The notes beneath the pieces were generated by a model that was given only the letters and a program-made list of their open reading frames with translations, did not search any database and was not told the origin of the DNA. Below, piece after piece: positions 54,368 through 64,000 of a DNA stretch of 64,000 bases (position 1 is the stretch's first letter; every line of letters begins with the position of its first letter). The position numbers and the translations under genes were made by a program. Source of the stretch: Parathalassolituus penaei (GTDB lineage Bacteria > Pseudomonadota > Gammaproteobacteria > Pseudomonadales > Oceanobacteraceae); NCBI RefSeq assembly GCF_026626885.1, contig NZ_JAPNOA010000019.1, forward strand, positions 1 through 64,000, written 5' to 3'.

Positions 54368-56092
54368 ATGAGTGTAACGACCCCGATTCCCGTACCAAGC
54401 GCGGACGACCTCCGCCACGAAATCCAGTTTGACCCGGATACCGGCCACATCTGGCTGAACGAAGCCCGTATGGTGCTGATTCACGCCCAGGTATTGGGGC
54501 AACTGCGTAATGAACTGATCCGTCTGCTGGGCATGGAACGCGCCAAGGGTGTGCTGATGCGATTCGGTTACAACGCCGGTCGCCTCGATGCCGAGCTGGC
54601 ACGGCGGGTGCGCCCGGACCTGTCATCACGGGATTCCTTCTGTGTTGGCCCGCAGCTGCACAAGCTGGAAGGTCTGGTGAAATGCACACCGGTCGATCTG
54701 CGTTTTGATATGGCCAGCGGCGACTACTACGGCGAGTTTCACTGGCACCATTCATGGGAAGCCGAACACCACATTCACAGTCATGGCATTAGCCATGACG
54801 CGGTGTGCTGGACCTTGCTGGGATATGCCAGCGGTTACACCAGCTTTTATATGGGGCGGCCAATCCTGTTCAAGGAAACGGCCTGCTGTGGCTGTGGCGA
54901 CCAGCTCTGTATCAACATCGGCAAACCCGCCCACGAATGGCCGGACCGCGCCGAACTGGAACGGTATCTGGCGCCAGATGAGCATCTGGATGAACTGGAG
55001 CTGTTGCGCAGCCAGTTCGACCAGTTAAAAACCAGCCTCGACCGCCGTTCCCACGATGAATTATTGCCCTTCTCCACCGTTGGCCGTTCACGGGCTTTCA
55101 AGGATGCCTGCAACATGGTCAACCGTGCCGCCAGCAGCAAGGTGACCATTCTGTTATTGGGCGAAACCGGTGTTGGCAAGGAAGTGCAGGCGCGCAATAT
55201 TCATCGCGCCAGCGACCGCGCCAATGCGCCCTTTGTGGCGGTGAACTGCGCCTGTATTCCGTCCGATCTGATTGAAGCTGAACTGTTTGGCGTCGAAAAA
55301 GGCGCTTACACCGGTGCTCATGCCGCTCGTGAAGGCAAGTTTGAACGCGCCAACGGTGGCACCATTTTTCTCGATGAAGTGATCGAACTGACCACGCGCG
55401 CGCAGGCGACCCTGTTGCGGGTATTGCAGGAAGGTGAACTGGAACGGGTTGGCGACAGCATGACCCGCAAGGTGGATGTCCGGGTGGTGGCCGCCACCAA
55501 CGAAGATCTTGAACAGGCAGTGCGGGACGGCCGCTTCCGCGCGGATCTGTTTTTCCGCCTCAACGTATTCCCGGTGCGGATTCCGCCACTGCGCGAACGC
55601 ACTGAAGACATTCCGTTGCTGGTGGAGCACTTCCTCGACAAGTATCAGCGCGAGTACCGCAAACACACCCAGGGTGTCACCGACCGTGCCATGAGTATGC
55701 TGCTGAACTACAGCTGGCCGGGCAATGTGCGTGAGCTGGAAAACATGATCGAACGCGGCGTGATCCTGACCGACCACAATCGCGCCATCGAAATTGAACA
55801 CTTCTTCCCGTCGTTAACCGAACCGAGTCATCCACTGAATGTGTTGAGCCGGGATGGCCGCATCGAAACCGCGCAGGCTGGCGAGCACAGCCCACTCACC
55901 GGCCGCGAGCAACTGGCCGATGCCATTCTCGATGCCGGAATAAGTCTGGATGATCTGGAGGAGTTGTTGATCAGCAAGGCGTTGCAGCGCAACAAACAGG
56001 TGGTCAGCAGTGCCGCCCGCCAGCTGGGATTAACCCGGCCAGCATTGGCGTACCGAATGAAAAAGCGCGATCCGGGTTTGCTGGACGACTGA
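54368..56092 (+). CDS. XylR/DmpR-family sigma-54 activator
   Basis: 574 residues. A XylR_N effector domain (about 15-120) is followed by a V4R domain (about 130-190, with CCGCGDQLC), then a AAA+ domain with GETGVGKE (265-272), the loop GAYTGA (312-317, Tyr in place of Phe) and FLDE (334-337). A Fis-type helix-turn-helix lies at about 535-570. Compared with the homologue at 1614-3488 it is 50 residues shorter, with no Ala/Pro linker. It is divergent from dmpQ-dmpB and faces their sigma-54 promoter, so it most likely activates them in response to a phenolic compound. Confidence 0.94.
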   Translation: MSVTTPIPVPSADDLRHEIQFDPDTGHIWLNEARMVLIHAQVLGQLRNELIRLLGMERAKGVLMRFGYNAGRLDAELARRVRPDLSSRDSFCVGPQLHKLEGLVKCTPVDLRFDMASGDYYGEFHWHHSWEAEHHIHSHGISHDAVCWTLLGYASGYTSFYMGRPILFKETACCGCGDQLCINIGKPAHEWPDRAELERYLAPDEHLDELELLRSQFDQLKTSLDRRSHDELLPFSTVGRSRAFKDACNMVNRAASSKVTILLLGETGVGKEVQARNIHRASDRANAPFVAVNCACIPSDLIEAELFGVEKGAYTGAHAAREGKFERANGGTIFLDEVIELTTRAQATLLRVLQEGELERVGDSMTRKVDVRVVAATNEDLEQAVRDGRFRADLFFRLNVFPVRIPPLRERTEDIPLLVEHFLDKYQREYRKHTQGVTDRAMSMLLNYSWPGNVRELENMIERGVILTDHNRAIEIEHFFPSLTEPSHPLNVLSRDGRIETAQAGEHSPLTGREQLADAILDAGISLDDLEELLISKALQRNKQVVSSAARQLGLTRPALAYRMKKRDPGLLDD

Positions 56093-56155
56093 GTCGTCCA
56101 GCAAACATGGCTCACAAAACGCGCCGGTATAAAACGGCGGTTATAGAGCCGACGC

Positions 56156-58993
56156 TTATCCGGCCTGACGCTCTAACAGGGGTTTCAGGAACTTGCCGGT
56201 ATGCGAGTGCTCACAATTGGCGATTTGCTCCGGTGTGCCTTCGGCGATGATATAACCACCTTTGGAACCACCTTCAGGGCCCATATCCACAATCCAGTCA
56301 GCGGTCTTGATCACATCCAGGTTGTGCTCAATCACCACCAGGGTGTTGCCGTGGTCACGCAGTCGGTGCAACACCGCCAGCAGCTGTTCGATGTCCTGAA
56401 AGTGCAAACCAGTGGTTGGCTCATCCAGAATGTACAGGGTCTGGCCGGTATCCCGCTTCGACAGTTCGCGCGCCAGTTTCACCCGCTGCGCCTCACCACC
56501 GGAGAGTGTGGTCGCCGCCTGTCCCAGTCTGACGTAACTCAGGCCCACATCCATCAGAGTCTGTAACTTGCGCGCCAGCGCCGGAATGGCATCGAAGAAT
56601 TCACGGGCGTCTTCGATGGTCATCTCCAGCACTTCGTGGATATTTTTGCCCTTGTAACGGATGTCCAGCGTTTCGCGGTTGTAACGTTTGCCATGGCAAA
56701 CATCACACGGCACGTAGATATCTGCCAGGAAGTGCATTTCCACCTTGATCACACCGTCGCCCTGACAAGCCTCACAACGGCCACCACGGACGTTAAACGA
56801 GAAGCGGCCCGGCGTATAACCACGGGAGCGCGATTCCTGGGTACCGGCAAACAGCTCACGAATTGGCGTAAAAATACCGGTGTAGGTCGCCGGGTTGGAA
56901 CGTGGTGTACGACCAATCGGGCTCTGGTCGATATCCACAACCTTGTCGAGCAACTTCAGGCCTTCAATGCCGTCATGTTCGGCAGCTTTCAGCGTGGTCG
57001 CGCCGTTCAGCGCGGTCGATGCCAACGGGAACAGGGTGCGGTTAATCAGAGTCGATTTGCCGGAACCGGATACCCCGGTCACACAGGTCATCAAACCCAG
57101 AGGCAGTTTGACGGTGACGTTGTTGAGGTTGTTTCCGCGTGCGCCACTGAGGATCAGCTCTTTTTTTGGATCGTACGGGGTACGTTTTTTCGGTACCTCG
57201 ATGGCACGCTGACCGGACAGATACTGGCCGGTGACGGAATCCGGATTGGCGGTGACTTCGGCCGGAGTGCCCTTGGCCACCACCTGGCCACCATGAACAC
57301 CGGCACCGGGGCCAATGTCGATCAGATAGTCGGCGCTGCGAATGGCGTCTTCATCGTGCTCCACCACCAATACGGTGTTACCGAGGTCACGCAGGTGGAA
57401 CAGGGTCTTGAGCAGACGGTCGTTATCACGCTGGTGCAAACCGATCGACGGCTCGTCGAGGATGTACATCACCCCGACCAGACCAGCACCAATCTGCGAG
57501 GCCAGACGAATACGCTGGGCTTCACCACCGGAAAGTGTGTCGGAGCTGCGGTTCAGGGTCAGGTATTCCAGACCCACGTTCACCAGAAAACTCAGACGCT
57601 CACGGATTTCCTTGAGAATCTTCTCGGCGATTTCGCCCTTGTGACCGGCCAGCTTGAGGCCGGTGAAATACTGGTGTGCGTCTTCCACCGCCAGAGCGGT
57701 ACAGGCGTGAATGGTCTTGTCGCCAATAAAAACGTGGCGAGCTTCCTGACGCAGGCGTGAGCCTTCACAGGCCGGGCACGGCTGCACACTCAGGTATTTG
57801 GCCAGTTCTTCACGCACCGCCGCCGAATCGGTTTCGTGGTAACGACGGTCGAGGTTGGTCAGCACACCTTCAAACGGGTGTGACTTGATGATCTGGTCTC
57901 CACGGGAATTCACATAAACGAAGTTGATTTCGTCGTCACCACTGCCGCGCAGGATACGTTCGCGGTTCGCCGCCGACAGCGAGGCAAACGGCGCGCTGAT
58001 ATCAAAGCCGTAATGGTCAGCGACCGCACAAATCATCTGGAAGTAATAAACACTGCGACGATCCCAGCCACGAATGGCACCTTCACTGATCGACAGGCTG
58101 CTATCAACGACCACCAGCTCCGGGTCGAAGTACTGTTTGACGCCCAGACCATCACAGCTCGGGCAAGCACCGGCCGGGTTGTTGAACGAAAACAGGCGCG
58201 GCTCCAGCTCGGACAGGCTGTAACCACAGTGCGGGCAAGAGAACTGCGAGGAAAACAGCAACGGCTCGGCCTTGTCGTCATCCATCGACTGCACCAGCAC
58301 CAGACCACCACTCAGCTCCAGACAGGTTTCAATGGACTCGGCCAGACGCTGCTGAATACCGTCTTTCACCTTGAAACGGTCCACCACCACTTCGATGCTG
58401 TGTTTGCGGCGCTTGTCGAGTTCCGGGGTATCGTCGAGATCACATACCAGACCATCCACCCGCACCCGCACAAAGCCTTGGGCACGCAGGCTTTCGAACA
58501 CATGCAGGTGTTCGCCCTTACGGTCACGCACCACCGGCGCGAGGATCATCTGTTTGCTGTCTTCTGCCAGCGCCATGATGCCATCGACCATCTGGCTGAC
58601 GGTCTGGGCCTCCAGCGCCACACCATGATCCGGGCAACGCGGTGTGCCAACCCGGGCAAACAGCAGACGCAGGTAGTCATAGATTTCGGTAACGGTGCCG
58701 ACGGTGGAACGCGGGTTATGCGAGGTGGACTTCTGTTCGATGGAAATGGCCGGTGACAGACCTTCAATCAGGTCGACATCGGGCTTTTCCATCACCGACA
58801 GGAACTGGCGCGCGTAGGTCGACAGCGACTCCACATAACGGCGCTGGCCTTCCGCATAAAGAGTATCGAAGGCCAGGGATGATTTGCCGGAACCACTGAG
58901 GCCGGTAATCACCACCAGCTTGTCGCGGGGAATGTCGAGGTCAACGTTTTTCAGGTTGTGGGTCCGGGCACCCCTGACCAGAATCTTGTCCAT
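56156..58993 (-). CDS. uvrA: Excinuclease ABC subunit A
   Basis: 945 residues from ATG 58993 ([16 protein letters not shown]). Two ABC ATPase modules, each with GLSGSGKSS or [17 protein letters not shown] and DEP motifs, and zinc-finger Cys pairs ([17 protein letters not shown]) mark UvrA. It recognises DNA damage with UvrB in nucleotide excision repair. It is complete. No clear LexA box was seen upstream. Confidence 0.98.
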   Translation of the reverse strand: MDKILVRGARTHNLKNVDLDIPRDKLVVITGLSGSGKSSLAFDTLYAEGQRRYVESLSTYARQFLSVMEKPDVDLIEGLSPAISIEQKSTSHNPRSTVGTVTEIYDYLRLLFARVGTPRCPDHGVALEAQTVSQMVDGIMALAEDSKQMILAPVVRDRKGEHLHVFESLRAQGFVRVRVDGLVCDLDDTPELDKRRKHSIEVVVDRFKVKDGIQQRLAESIETCLELSGGLVLVQSMDDDKAEPLLFSSQFSCPHCGYSLSELEPRLFSFNNPAGACPSCDGLGVKQYFDPELVVVDSSLSISEGAIRGWDRRSVYYFQMICAVADHYGFDISAPFASLSAANRERILRGSGDDEINFVYVNSRGDQIIKSHPFEGVLTNLDRRYHETDSAAVREELAKYLSVQPCPACEGSRLRQEARHVFIGDKTIHACTALAVEDAHQYFTGLKLAGHKGEIAEKILKEIRERLSFLVNVGLEYLTLNRSSDTLSGGEAQRIRLASQIGAGLVGVMYILDEPSIGLHQRDNDRLLKTLFHLRDLGNTVLVVEHDEDAIRSADYLIDIGPGAGVHGGQVVAKGTPAEVTANPDSVTGQYLSGQRAIEVPKKRTPYDPKKELILSGARGNNLNNVTVKLPLGLMTCVTGVSGSGKSTLINRTLFPLASTALNGATTLKAAEHDGIEGLKLLDKVVDIDQSPIGRTPRSNPATYTGIFTPIRELFAGTQESRSRGYTPGRFSFNVRGGRCEACQGDGVIKVEMHFLADIYVPCDVCHGKRYNRETLDIRYKGKNIHEVLEMTIEDAREFFDAIPALARKLQTLMDVGLSYVRLGQAATTLSGGEAQRVKLARELSKRDTGQTLYILDEPTTGLHFQDIEQLLAVLHRLRDHGNTLVVIEHNLDVIKTADWIVDMGPEGGSKGGYIIAEGTPEQIANCEHSHTGKFLKPLLERQAG

Positions 58994-59094
58994 GCTGCGC
59001 TTCACCGTGGCAAAAGGACCATTGTAAAGGATGCCGTCAGGAGTTACAGCGGCGACAGCCCGGTGGCAATGTCCAGAATCTGGAACTCTGCGAC

Positions 59095-59871
59095 TCAGGC
59101 TTCCGAGCTGTGTGATTCCGTTTCGACTTCTGGTTCGAGCGGATTCAGCGGTGCGGTGACCAGCAGCCGCAACATGCCCGGATCACAGTCATCAAAACGA
59201 TGCTCACGAGCCCAGTTCACCAGCTGCACGCGATTACTCACCCCGACCTTGCGGAACAGGTTATACACGTGAGTTTTGATGGTGTGACAGCTCAGTTCGA
59301 GGCGGTCGGCGATGTCCTGATTGGAATAACCGCCCGACAGCTGCACCAGAATTTCCGCCTCGCGTGGTGTCAGGCCAATATCCAGTGCCTGCCGACGATC
59401 AGGTTTGATGCGGGTTTGCTCAAGATGACGAATCACCAGCAAGCGCGGAATCCAGTACTCACCGGCACAGATAGCATCAAGACCACGTAGCATGTCAGCG
59501 GCCAGCACGGTGTCATGAAAGAAGCCTCGTACTCCAGGCCAGCTGATCAGATTTTCCGACCCCGTGCCAATGCCACACTGATACAACACCAGTAGCGGCT
59601 GACAGGCGTTAGCAAACGCCAGTTCCATCAAGGGTACCAGCTGCGACGAGCGTTCACCGGTGCAATCAAACAGCACCATCAGGCCGCCATGAGAGGTTTC
59701 CAGCTGATCGGATAACAGGTAACGACGGAAGTCATCGTCGTCGAGAATAAAACACTCGGTTCCATCCATGTGCATACGCAAGGTTTCGAGCAGAACGCGG
59801 TTGTCGAGGTTACGTCGTCCAACCATTACCAACTGTTGAATGCGGAACAGAACAGGATCTGAAGTGGCCAT
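59095..59871 (-). CDS. LuxR-type transcriptional regulator
   Basis: 258 residues. The C-terminal helix-turn-helix is typical of LuxR/FixJ ([48 protein letters not shown], here about 165-215). The N-terminal part resembles CsgD-like receiver folds but without a clear phospho-acceptor Asp. It sits between uvrA and the MFS-ssb pair, 102 bases from uvrA. Function unknown. Confidence 0.85.
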   Translation of the reverse strand: MATSDPVLFRIQQLVMVGRRNLDNRVLLETLRMHMDGTECFILDDDDFRRYLLSDQLETSHGGLMVLFDCTGERSSQLVPLMELAFANACQPLLVLYQCGIGTGSENLISWPGVRGFFHDTVLAADMLRGLDAICAGEYWIPRLLVIRHLEQTRIKPDRRQALDIGLTPREAEILVQLSGGYSNQDIADRLELSCHTIKTHVYNLFRKVGVSNRVQLVNWAREHRFDDCDPGMLRLLVTAPLNPLEPEVETESHSSEA

Positions 59872-60130
59872 ATATCCTCCTTGATAGCCTTTGCCAGCCC
59901 TTAGGGCACGCTTCCTGGTCAGAGCACAGTCTAACGGAATTGCCCCACCACCACAGCCTGACCTTCAGGCCAGTTGTCAGGTTATCCCGGAGAACAATGT
60001 CCATGCTTCCGGGGTTTAACTCATCATCCGCGCAGATTACTGATAAACTACCGCGCTTTTTCGTGGCGAGGCCTTTTAGCGTCGGCCGTGCCTGTTCACC
60101 GTACATGCCATTGTTACCCGGTAATAGTTC

Positions 60131-61504
60131 ATGATTCCGAATACTTCACCCGTTAACCAGCGCGCCATCGGCTCACTGGCTGCCCTTTACGCTCTGCGCA
60201 TGTTGGGGCTGTTTATGGTTCTGCCCGTGATGATGATCGACGGCCTGAAACTGACCGATGCCACACCGGCCCTGCTGGGTCTGGCCATGGGGGTTTACGG
60301 ACTGACCCAGTCACTGCTGCAGATTCCGGCGGGAGCCCTGTCTGACCGCATTGGCCGTAAACCGGTGATTGTGGTGGGATTGCTTATTTTCGCTGCTGGC
60401 AGCCTGCTGGCCGCTTCTGCCGATAACGTCTATCAACTGATCGCCGGTCGCGCCCTGCAAGGTGGCGGTGCCATTGCCAGTGCCATCATGGCGCTGGTAA
60501 CCGACCTCACCGACGAAACCAACCGCATGAAAGCCATGGCCTTTATTGGTGCCAGCATCGGTTTGTCGTTTTCGGTCGCCCTGGTACTCGGCCCGTGGTT
60601 ATCGGGCCTCGGAGGCCTCAGCCTGATTTTCAGCATGACTGGTGCATTGGCCATTGGTGGTGTACTGGTCACCTTGCTGGTGATTCCCAATCCGCCCAGA
60701 ACCCGACATCGGGATGCCACGGCGGTCTGGAGTGAAGTTGCCAAACAGCTCACTAATTTGCGCATGTGGCCATTAAACGCTGGCGTGTTTTTACTGCATG
60801 CTCTGATGGTCGCTATTTTTGTTGCCATTCCACTGCAACTGACTCAGCTCGGTCTGGAAAAAAGCAATCACAGCCATCTGTATCTGCCGGTGCTGTTGCT
60901 GGCCTTTGTGCTGATGGTGCCGCTGATCATCATTGCGGAAAAACGTCGCCAAATGAAAAAGGTGGTACTGATCGCCGCAATGCTGATCATCATCGCCCTG
61001 GTGCTGATGACCCAGGCCCATGCCGTGTGGCACTGGGGTGCCCTGCTGCTGGTGTATTTCCTCGGTTTTAACCTGATGGAAGCCAGCCTGCCATCGTGGC
61101 TGAGCAAAATTGCCCCAGCCGGTTCCAAAGGCAGCGCCATGGGTATCTATTCATCCATGCAGTTCCTCGGTGCCTTCTGCGGCGGCGCCATTGGCGGCAG
61201 TCTGATGAGTCACTATGGTTATCAGGTGCTGTTTGCGCTGTTCGCCGCCCTGGTGGTGGTGTGGGCACTGGTGCTGATGGCTACTCCTGCGCCACATCAT
61301 CTCAACAGTGTGCGTTTGACCATTCAGGCGCCGTTAAACCAGATACAATATCGAGCATTAACCGCCCTTAAAGGGGTCTCCGAGCTGATTGAATTGCCGG
61401 AGGAAGGTGCGGTTTATCTGAAAGTGAATGCCAGTGAATTCGACCAGCAACTAGCACTGGCCATTATTGAGTCAACAGGAGAAACACATGGGTCGCAGCG
61501 TTAA
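60131..61504 (+). CDS. MFS transporter, YajR-like
   Basis: 457 residues with twelve predicted helices. The signature DRIGRKPV follows the first helix pair. A C-terminal soluble domain of about 60 residues ([26 protein letters not shown]) matches the ferredoxin-like YAM domain of YajR. It is a proton-driven exporter of unknown substrate. Its end overlaps the ssb start by 17 bases, which is the usual linkage in this group. Confidence 0.9.
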   Translation: MIPNTSPVNQRAIGSLAALYALRMLGLFMVLPVMMIDGLKLTDATPALLGLAMGVYGLTQSLLQIPAGALSDRIGRKPVIVVGLLIFAAGSLLAASADNVYQLIAGRALQGGGAIASAIMALVTDLTDETNRMKAMAFIGASIGLSFSVALVLGPWLSGLGGLSLIFSMTGALAIGGVLVTLLVIPNPPRTRHRDATAVWSEVAKQLTNLRMWPLNAGVFLLHALMVAIFVAIPLQLTQLGLEKSNHSHLYLPVLLLAFVLMVPLIIIAEKRRQMKKVVLIAAMLIIIALVLMTQAHAVWHWGALLLVYFLGFNLMEASLPSWLSKIAPAGSKGSAMGIYSSMQFLGAFCGGAIGGSLMSHYGYQVLFALFAALVVVWALVLMATPAPHHLNSVRLTIQAPLNQIQYRALTALKGVSELIELPEEGAVYLKVNASEFDQQLALAIIESTGETHGSQR

Positions 61505-62261
61505 CAAGGTTACTCTGATCGGTACTCTGGGCCGGGACCCGGAAGTTCGCTACATGCCGAACGGCAATGCCGTTGCCAACGTCAACCTGGCTACCGATGA
61601 AAGTTACATGGACAAACAGACTGGCCAGAAGGTTGAACAAACCGAATGGCACCGTCTGGTGGTGTACGGAAAACTGGCCGAAATCTGCCAGCAGTTCCTG
61701 AAAAAAGGCTCACGTGCCTACTTTGAAGGTCGCCTGAAAACCCGCGAATGGGAAAAAGACGGCATCAAACGTTACACCACTGAAATCGTTGCCAACGACA
61801 TGATGATGCTCGACCGCGCCAACGACGGCATGGGTATGGGCGGCGGCATGTCCGGTGGTATGGGCGGTGGCATGGGTGGCGGTTACCAGCAGCCAAGTGC
61901 AGCGGCCATGATGAACCCGGCACCAGCACCTCAGCAGCCAGCGTACGGCCAGGCTCCGGCACCACAACAACCGTCTTACCAGGCACCGGCTCCACAACAG
62001 CCAGCCTACGGTCAGGCTCCGGCTCAGGGTTACAACCCGGCGCCACAACAAGCACCGCAGCAGGTGCCACAACAAGCACCACAACAGGCACCGCAGCAGC
62101 CAGCCTACAACCAGGCTCCTGCTCAGGGCGGTTACAACCAAGGTTACCAGCAAGCGCCACAGCGTCCGGCTGCACCTGCTCCTTCTTACCAGCAGGCACC
62201 ACAACCGGCGCAACAGCCAAGCAACAACTTCGACGATTTCGACGACGACATCCCGTTCTGA
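61488..62261 (+). CDS. ssb: Single-stranded DNA-binding protein
   Basis: 257 residues from ATG 61488. The OB-fold ([24 protein letters not shown]) covers the first 110 residues. A long Gly-, Pro- and Gln-rich linker follows, and the C-terminal tip DDDIPF binds partner proteins. The linker is about 80 residues longer than in E. coli SSB. A terminator follows. Confidence 0.97.
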   Translation: MGRSVNKVTLIGTLGRDPEVRYMPNGNAVANVNLATDESYMDKQTGQKVEQTEWHRLVVYGKLAEICQQFLKKGSRAYFEGRLKTREWEKDGIKRYTTEIVANDMMMLDRANDGMGMGGGMSGGMGGGMGGGYQQPSAAAMMNPAPAPQQPAYGQAPAPQQPSYQAPAPQQPAYGQAPAQGYNPAPQQAPQQVPQQAPQQAPQQPAYNQAPAQGGYNQGYQQAPQRPAAPAPSYQQAPQPAQQPSNNFDDFDDDIPF

Positions 62262-62290
62262 TCGACGTCCCGAGCTCGAAGCAAGACCCG

Positions 62291-62320
62291 AAAAAGCGGC
62301 TGATTCCAGCCGCTTTTTTT
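62291..62320 (+). terminator. Terminator behind ssb
   Basis: AAAAAGCGGCTG and CAGCCGCTTTTTTT form a perfect stem with a four-base loop and a T-run, 29 bases past the ssb stop. Confidence 0.9.
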
Positions 62321-62470
62321 ATGCCCGGTATTGGCTGTTCTGTATTGTATGGCCGGATATTTGGTAGAGATTATCCAGGCCAGACATTGGTCAACGGATC
62401 ACACTTGTTGGCAGCCATTCACCGTATGCTGATTGAGTATGCTGAACGATGTCCGCCGTAAGGAGCCCCC

Positions 62471-63259
62471 ATGCAGGAACCCCGTGAGTTTGCCGATTAT
62501 CTGTTGCCGCGCCCAACCCCATCCGGGATTGATATCGACTGTGGTCTGCAGCACTTTGCGATTATTACCTGGGCTGTTCCGGCGCACCGTTTTGATGGCC
62601 TGATGCCAGAACGTTTCCAGCTCGATACGGTTATGGTGAACGGAGTTGAATGCGGGCTGATTTCTGCTGTGCCCTTTGTGGATGTGGATTTCACTTCGGC
62701 GGTATTCCCGTTCCCGCGTTTTACCATGGGGCAGACCAACTACCGGATTTACATCATCGACCGCCAGAGCGGCGAACGGGCGGTGTGGTTTCTCGGCACC
62801 ACCCTGGATTCCTGGACGTTACTGGTGCCACGTTTCCTGTGGCAGCTGCCCTGGCATCCGGGCACGATCCGTTTCGATTGCCAGCAAGACCCGGCCAGCG
62901 GTCGTTACCAGCGCTATTACATGCGCACCGACTCAGAATGGGCCAGCGCCGAGGTTGAGCTGTTCCAGACAGGGTCTGAACACTTCAACTTCCCCGGTTT
63001 CCCCGATACCAGCACTGCGCTGCTGTACCTGACGCACCCGCTGGCCGGATTTTATTACCGCCGCGATGGCCAACCGGGTACTTATCGGGTCTGGCACGAC
63101 CGTCTGCAAGTGCAACCGGCCCAACTGCGCAGTGCCCGTTTTGACTTGCTCGACCGCCTCGGGCTGGTTTCCATTAGCGAACAGCAAACGCCTTACAGCG
63201 TACTGATCGAACCGCTGAATCACTTCACGATTTATCTGCCGCCGCAGCGTCTGGACTGA
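62471..63259 (+). CDS. DUF2071-like protein
   Basis: 262 residues from ATG 62471, with AAGGAG upstream. Features include HFAIITWAVPAHRFDGLMPERFQLD near the N-terminus and a mixed alpha/beta composition, as in the DUF2071 (YqjF-like) family of unknown function. No signal peptide. It precedes the hydrolase gene on the same strand. Confidence 0.7.
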   Translation: MQEPREFADYLLPRPTPSGIDIDCGLQHFAIITWAVPAHRFDGLMPERFQLDTVMVNGVECGLISAVPFVDVDFTSAVFPFPRFTMGQTNYRIYIIDRQSGERAVWFLGTTLDSWTLLVPRFLWQLPWHPGTIRFDCQQDPASGRYQRYYMRTDSEWASAEVELFQTGSEHFNFPGFPDTSTALLYLTHPLAGFYYRRDGQPGTYRVWHDRLQVQPAQLRSARFDLLDRLGLVSISEQQTPYSVLIEPLNHFTIYLPPQRLD

Positions 63260-63384
63260 CGCCCACCCTGTTCCTGATCGGCCAGTCTTGCGATACTGCG
63301 CGCCGGCGGCGAATGACGCCCCGCCGCATGTATCACACTCTGCCGGATCAGCATCGGGCAGATTAGCCTCTGACAGGAGCCTGT

Positions 63385-64000
63385 ATGTCCGCACTGAAAC
63401 TCAACTACCAAGTCCAGGGTGAAGGCCAACCCTTGCTGATTCTGCACGGCCTGTTTGGCATGTTGCAGAACTGGGGAGCCCAGACCAAGGCACTGGCAGA
63501 CCAGTTTCAGGTGATTACCGTTGATATGCGTAACCACGGCCGCTCCCCACACAGCGCCGAGATCAGTTATCCACTGATGGCCGCCGACCTGCGACTGCTG
63601 ATTAACGATCTGGGTTATGACAAGGTCGACCTGCTTGGTCATTCGATGGGTGGCAAGGCCGCCATGCAACTGGCCTGTGAAGCCAACAGCCCGATTGCTC
63701 GCCTGATCGTTGCCGACATTGCCCCCGTGAGTTATCCAAACCACCACAGCGGCGTGTTTGCTGGTCTGAAATCGGTGGATACCCAGACGCTGAAGTCGCG
63801 TCAGGAAGCCGACCGGATTCTGGCCGAACACATCCCCGAGGCATCGGTGCGAGCATTTCTGCTCACCAACCTGTTCCGCGATGGTGAGCATTTTGGCTGG
63901 CGTATGAATCTGGCCGCACTCGACCAGCAATACACGGAAATCAGCCGCGCCCCACAACTGCAACAGCCGTTCGAAGGCCCGACCCTGTTTATCAAGGGCG
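63385..64000 (+). CDS. Alpha/beta-hydrolase, YbfF-like (cut by window end)
   Basis: The first 205 residues are present. The fold is given by PLLILHGLFGMLQNWG, the nucleophile elbow GHSMGG and VADIAPVSYP. This is the pattern of YbfF-type acyl-CoA/ester hydrolases. ATG 63385 has AGGAG upstream. The C-terminus with the catalytic His lies beyond the window. Confidence 0.9.
   Translation, partial: MSALKLNYQVQGEGQPLLILHGLFGMLQNWGAQTKALADQFQVITVDMRNHGRSPHSAEISYPLMAADLRLLINDLGYDKVDLLGHSMGGKAAMQLACEANSPIARLIVADIAPVSYPNHHSGVFAGLKSVDTQTLKSRQEADRILAEHIPEASVRAFLLTNLFRDGEHFGWRMNLAALDQQYTEISRAPQLQQPFEGPTLFIKG

Noticed and set aside
58994-59094. LexA (SOS) box upstream of uvrA
   Set aside because: No CTGT-N8-ACAG was found in this stretch.
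1-64000. tRNA or rRNA genes
   Set aside because: None recognised by eye in the intergenic stretches; a tRNAscan-SE run would settle it.

Overview
The window reads as a chromosome segment of a marine gammaproteobacterium of the Oceanospirillales/Pseudomonadales type. The gene families are gammaproteobacterial, the uvrA - MFS transporter - ssb neighbourhood is intact at the right end, and two aromatic-catabolism clusters are controlled by XylR/DmpR-type sigma-54 activators. This assignment comes from gene content only and no species is claimed.

Layout. 1-1440: an AT-richer edge with what looks like an orphan toxin tip followed by small immunity-like genes. 1.6-7.7 kb: a first aromatic module with a XylR/DmpR-like activator facing a sigma-54 promoter, a VanB-like reductase, a VanA-like Rieske oxygenase, and a convergent SDR - tautomerase - ferredoxin set. 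7.9-11.1 kb: scattered single genes (EVE protein, secreted esterase, TrmH-like methylase, thiopurine methyltransferase). 11.3-15.6 kb: a nuclease-like DUF5655 protein, then a tightly coupled three-gene operon (HEPN-like protein, KGGVGR ParA/MinD-like ATPase, unfamiliar P-loop protein) that looks like an undescribed defence or conflict module. 15.7-19.3 kb: a PEBP protein, an AraC regulator and a HipBA pair, separated by near-identical terminators. 19.3-25.5 kb: the lower meta-cleavage operon (dmpC, E, H, I, F, G) plus a divergent GlcG-like gene. 26.5-33.9 kb: LysR/OYE pair, YghU, SRPBCC and DJ-1 proteins, another LysR, an acidic protein and a secreted 20-residue-repeat protein. 34-37.6 kb: toxin-antitoxin pairs (HigBA; PIN with excisionase-type HTH) and small membrane proteins. 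37.7-43 kb: AEC carrier, LysR, EamA transporter and two unknowns. 43.1-47.3 kb: the aapJQMP amino-acid ABC transporter. 49.4-56.1 kb: a second dmpC, a LysR, a membrane-anchored ABM protein, catechol 2,3-dioxygenase with its ferredoxin behind a near-perfect sigma-54 promoter, and a second XylR/DmpR-like activator. 56.1-64 kb: uvrA, a LuxR regulator, an MFS transporter, ssb, a DUF2071-like gene and a cut-off hydrolase.

How the genes work together. Catechol made by an upper pathway (possibly the Rieske system, substrate unknown) would be cleaved by DmpB, which the DmpQ-type ferredoxin can reactivate. The product is oxidised by one of two DmpC paralogues, isomerised by DmpI, decarboxylated by DmpH, hydrated by DmpE and split by DmpG/DmpF to pyruvate and acetyl-CoA. 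No hydrolase (DmpD) is present, so only the dehydrogenase branch is encoded here. The pathway is split into three blocks separated by accessory DNA.

Two repeat families stand out. The first is a roughly 270-base structured element, present in eight full copies at three loci, with compensatory base changes in a stem and heptanucleotide arrays at unit boundaries. The second is a pair of roughly 270-base MITE-like elements with 4-base YTAR target duplications. A shared LysR-type box occurs at three catabolic or transport promoters and suggests a small regulon.
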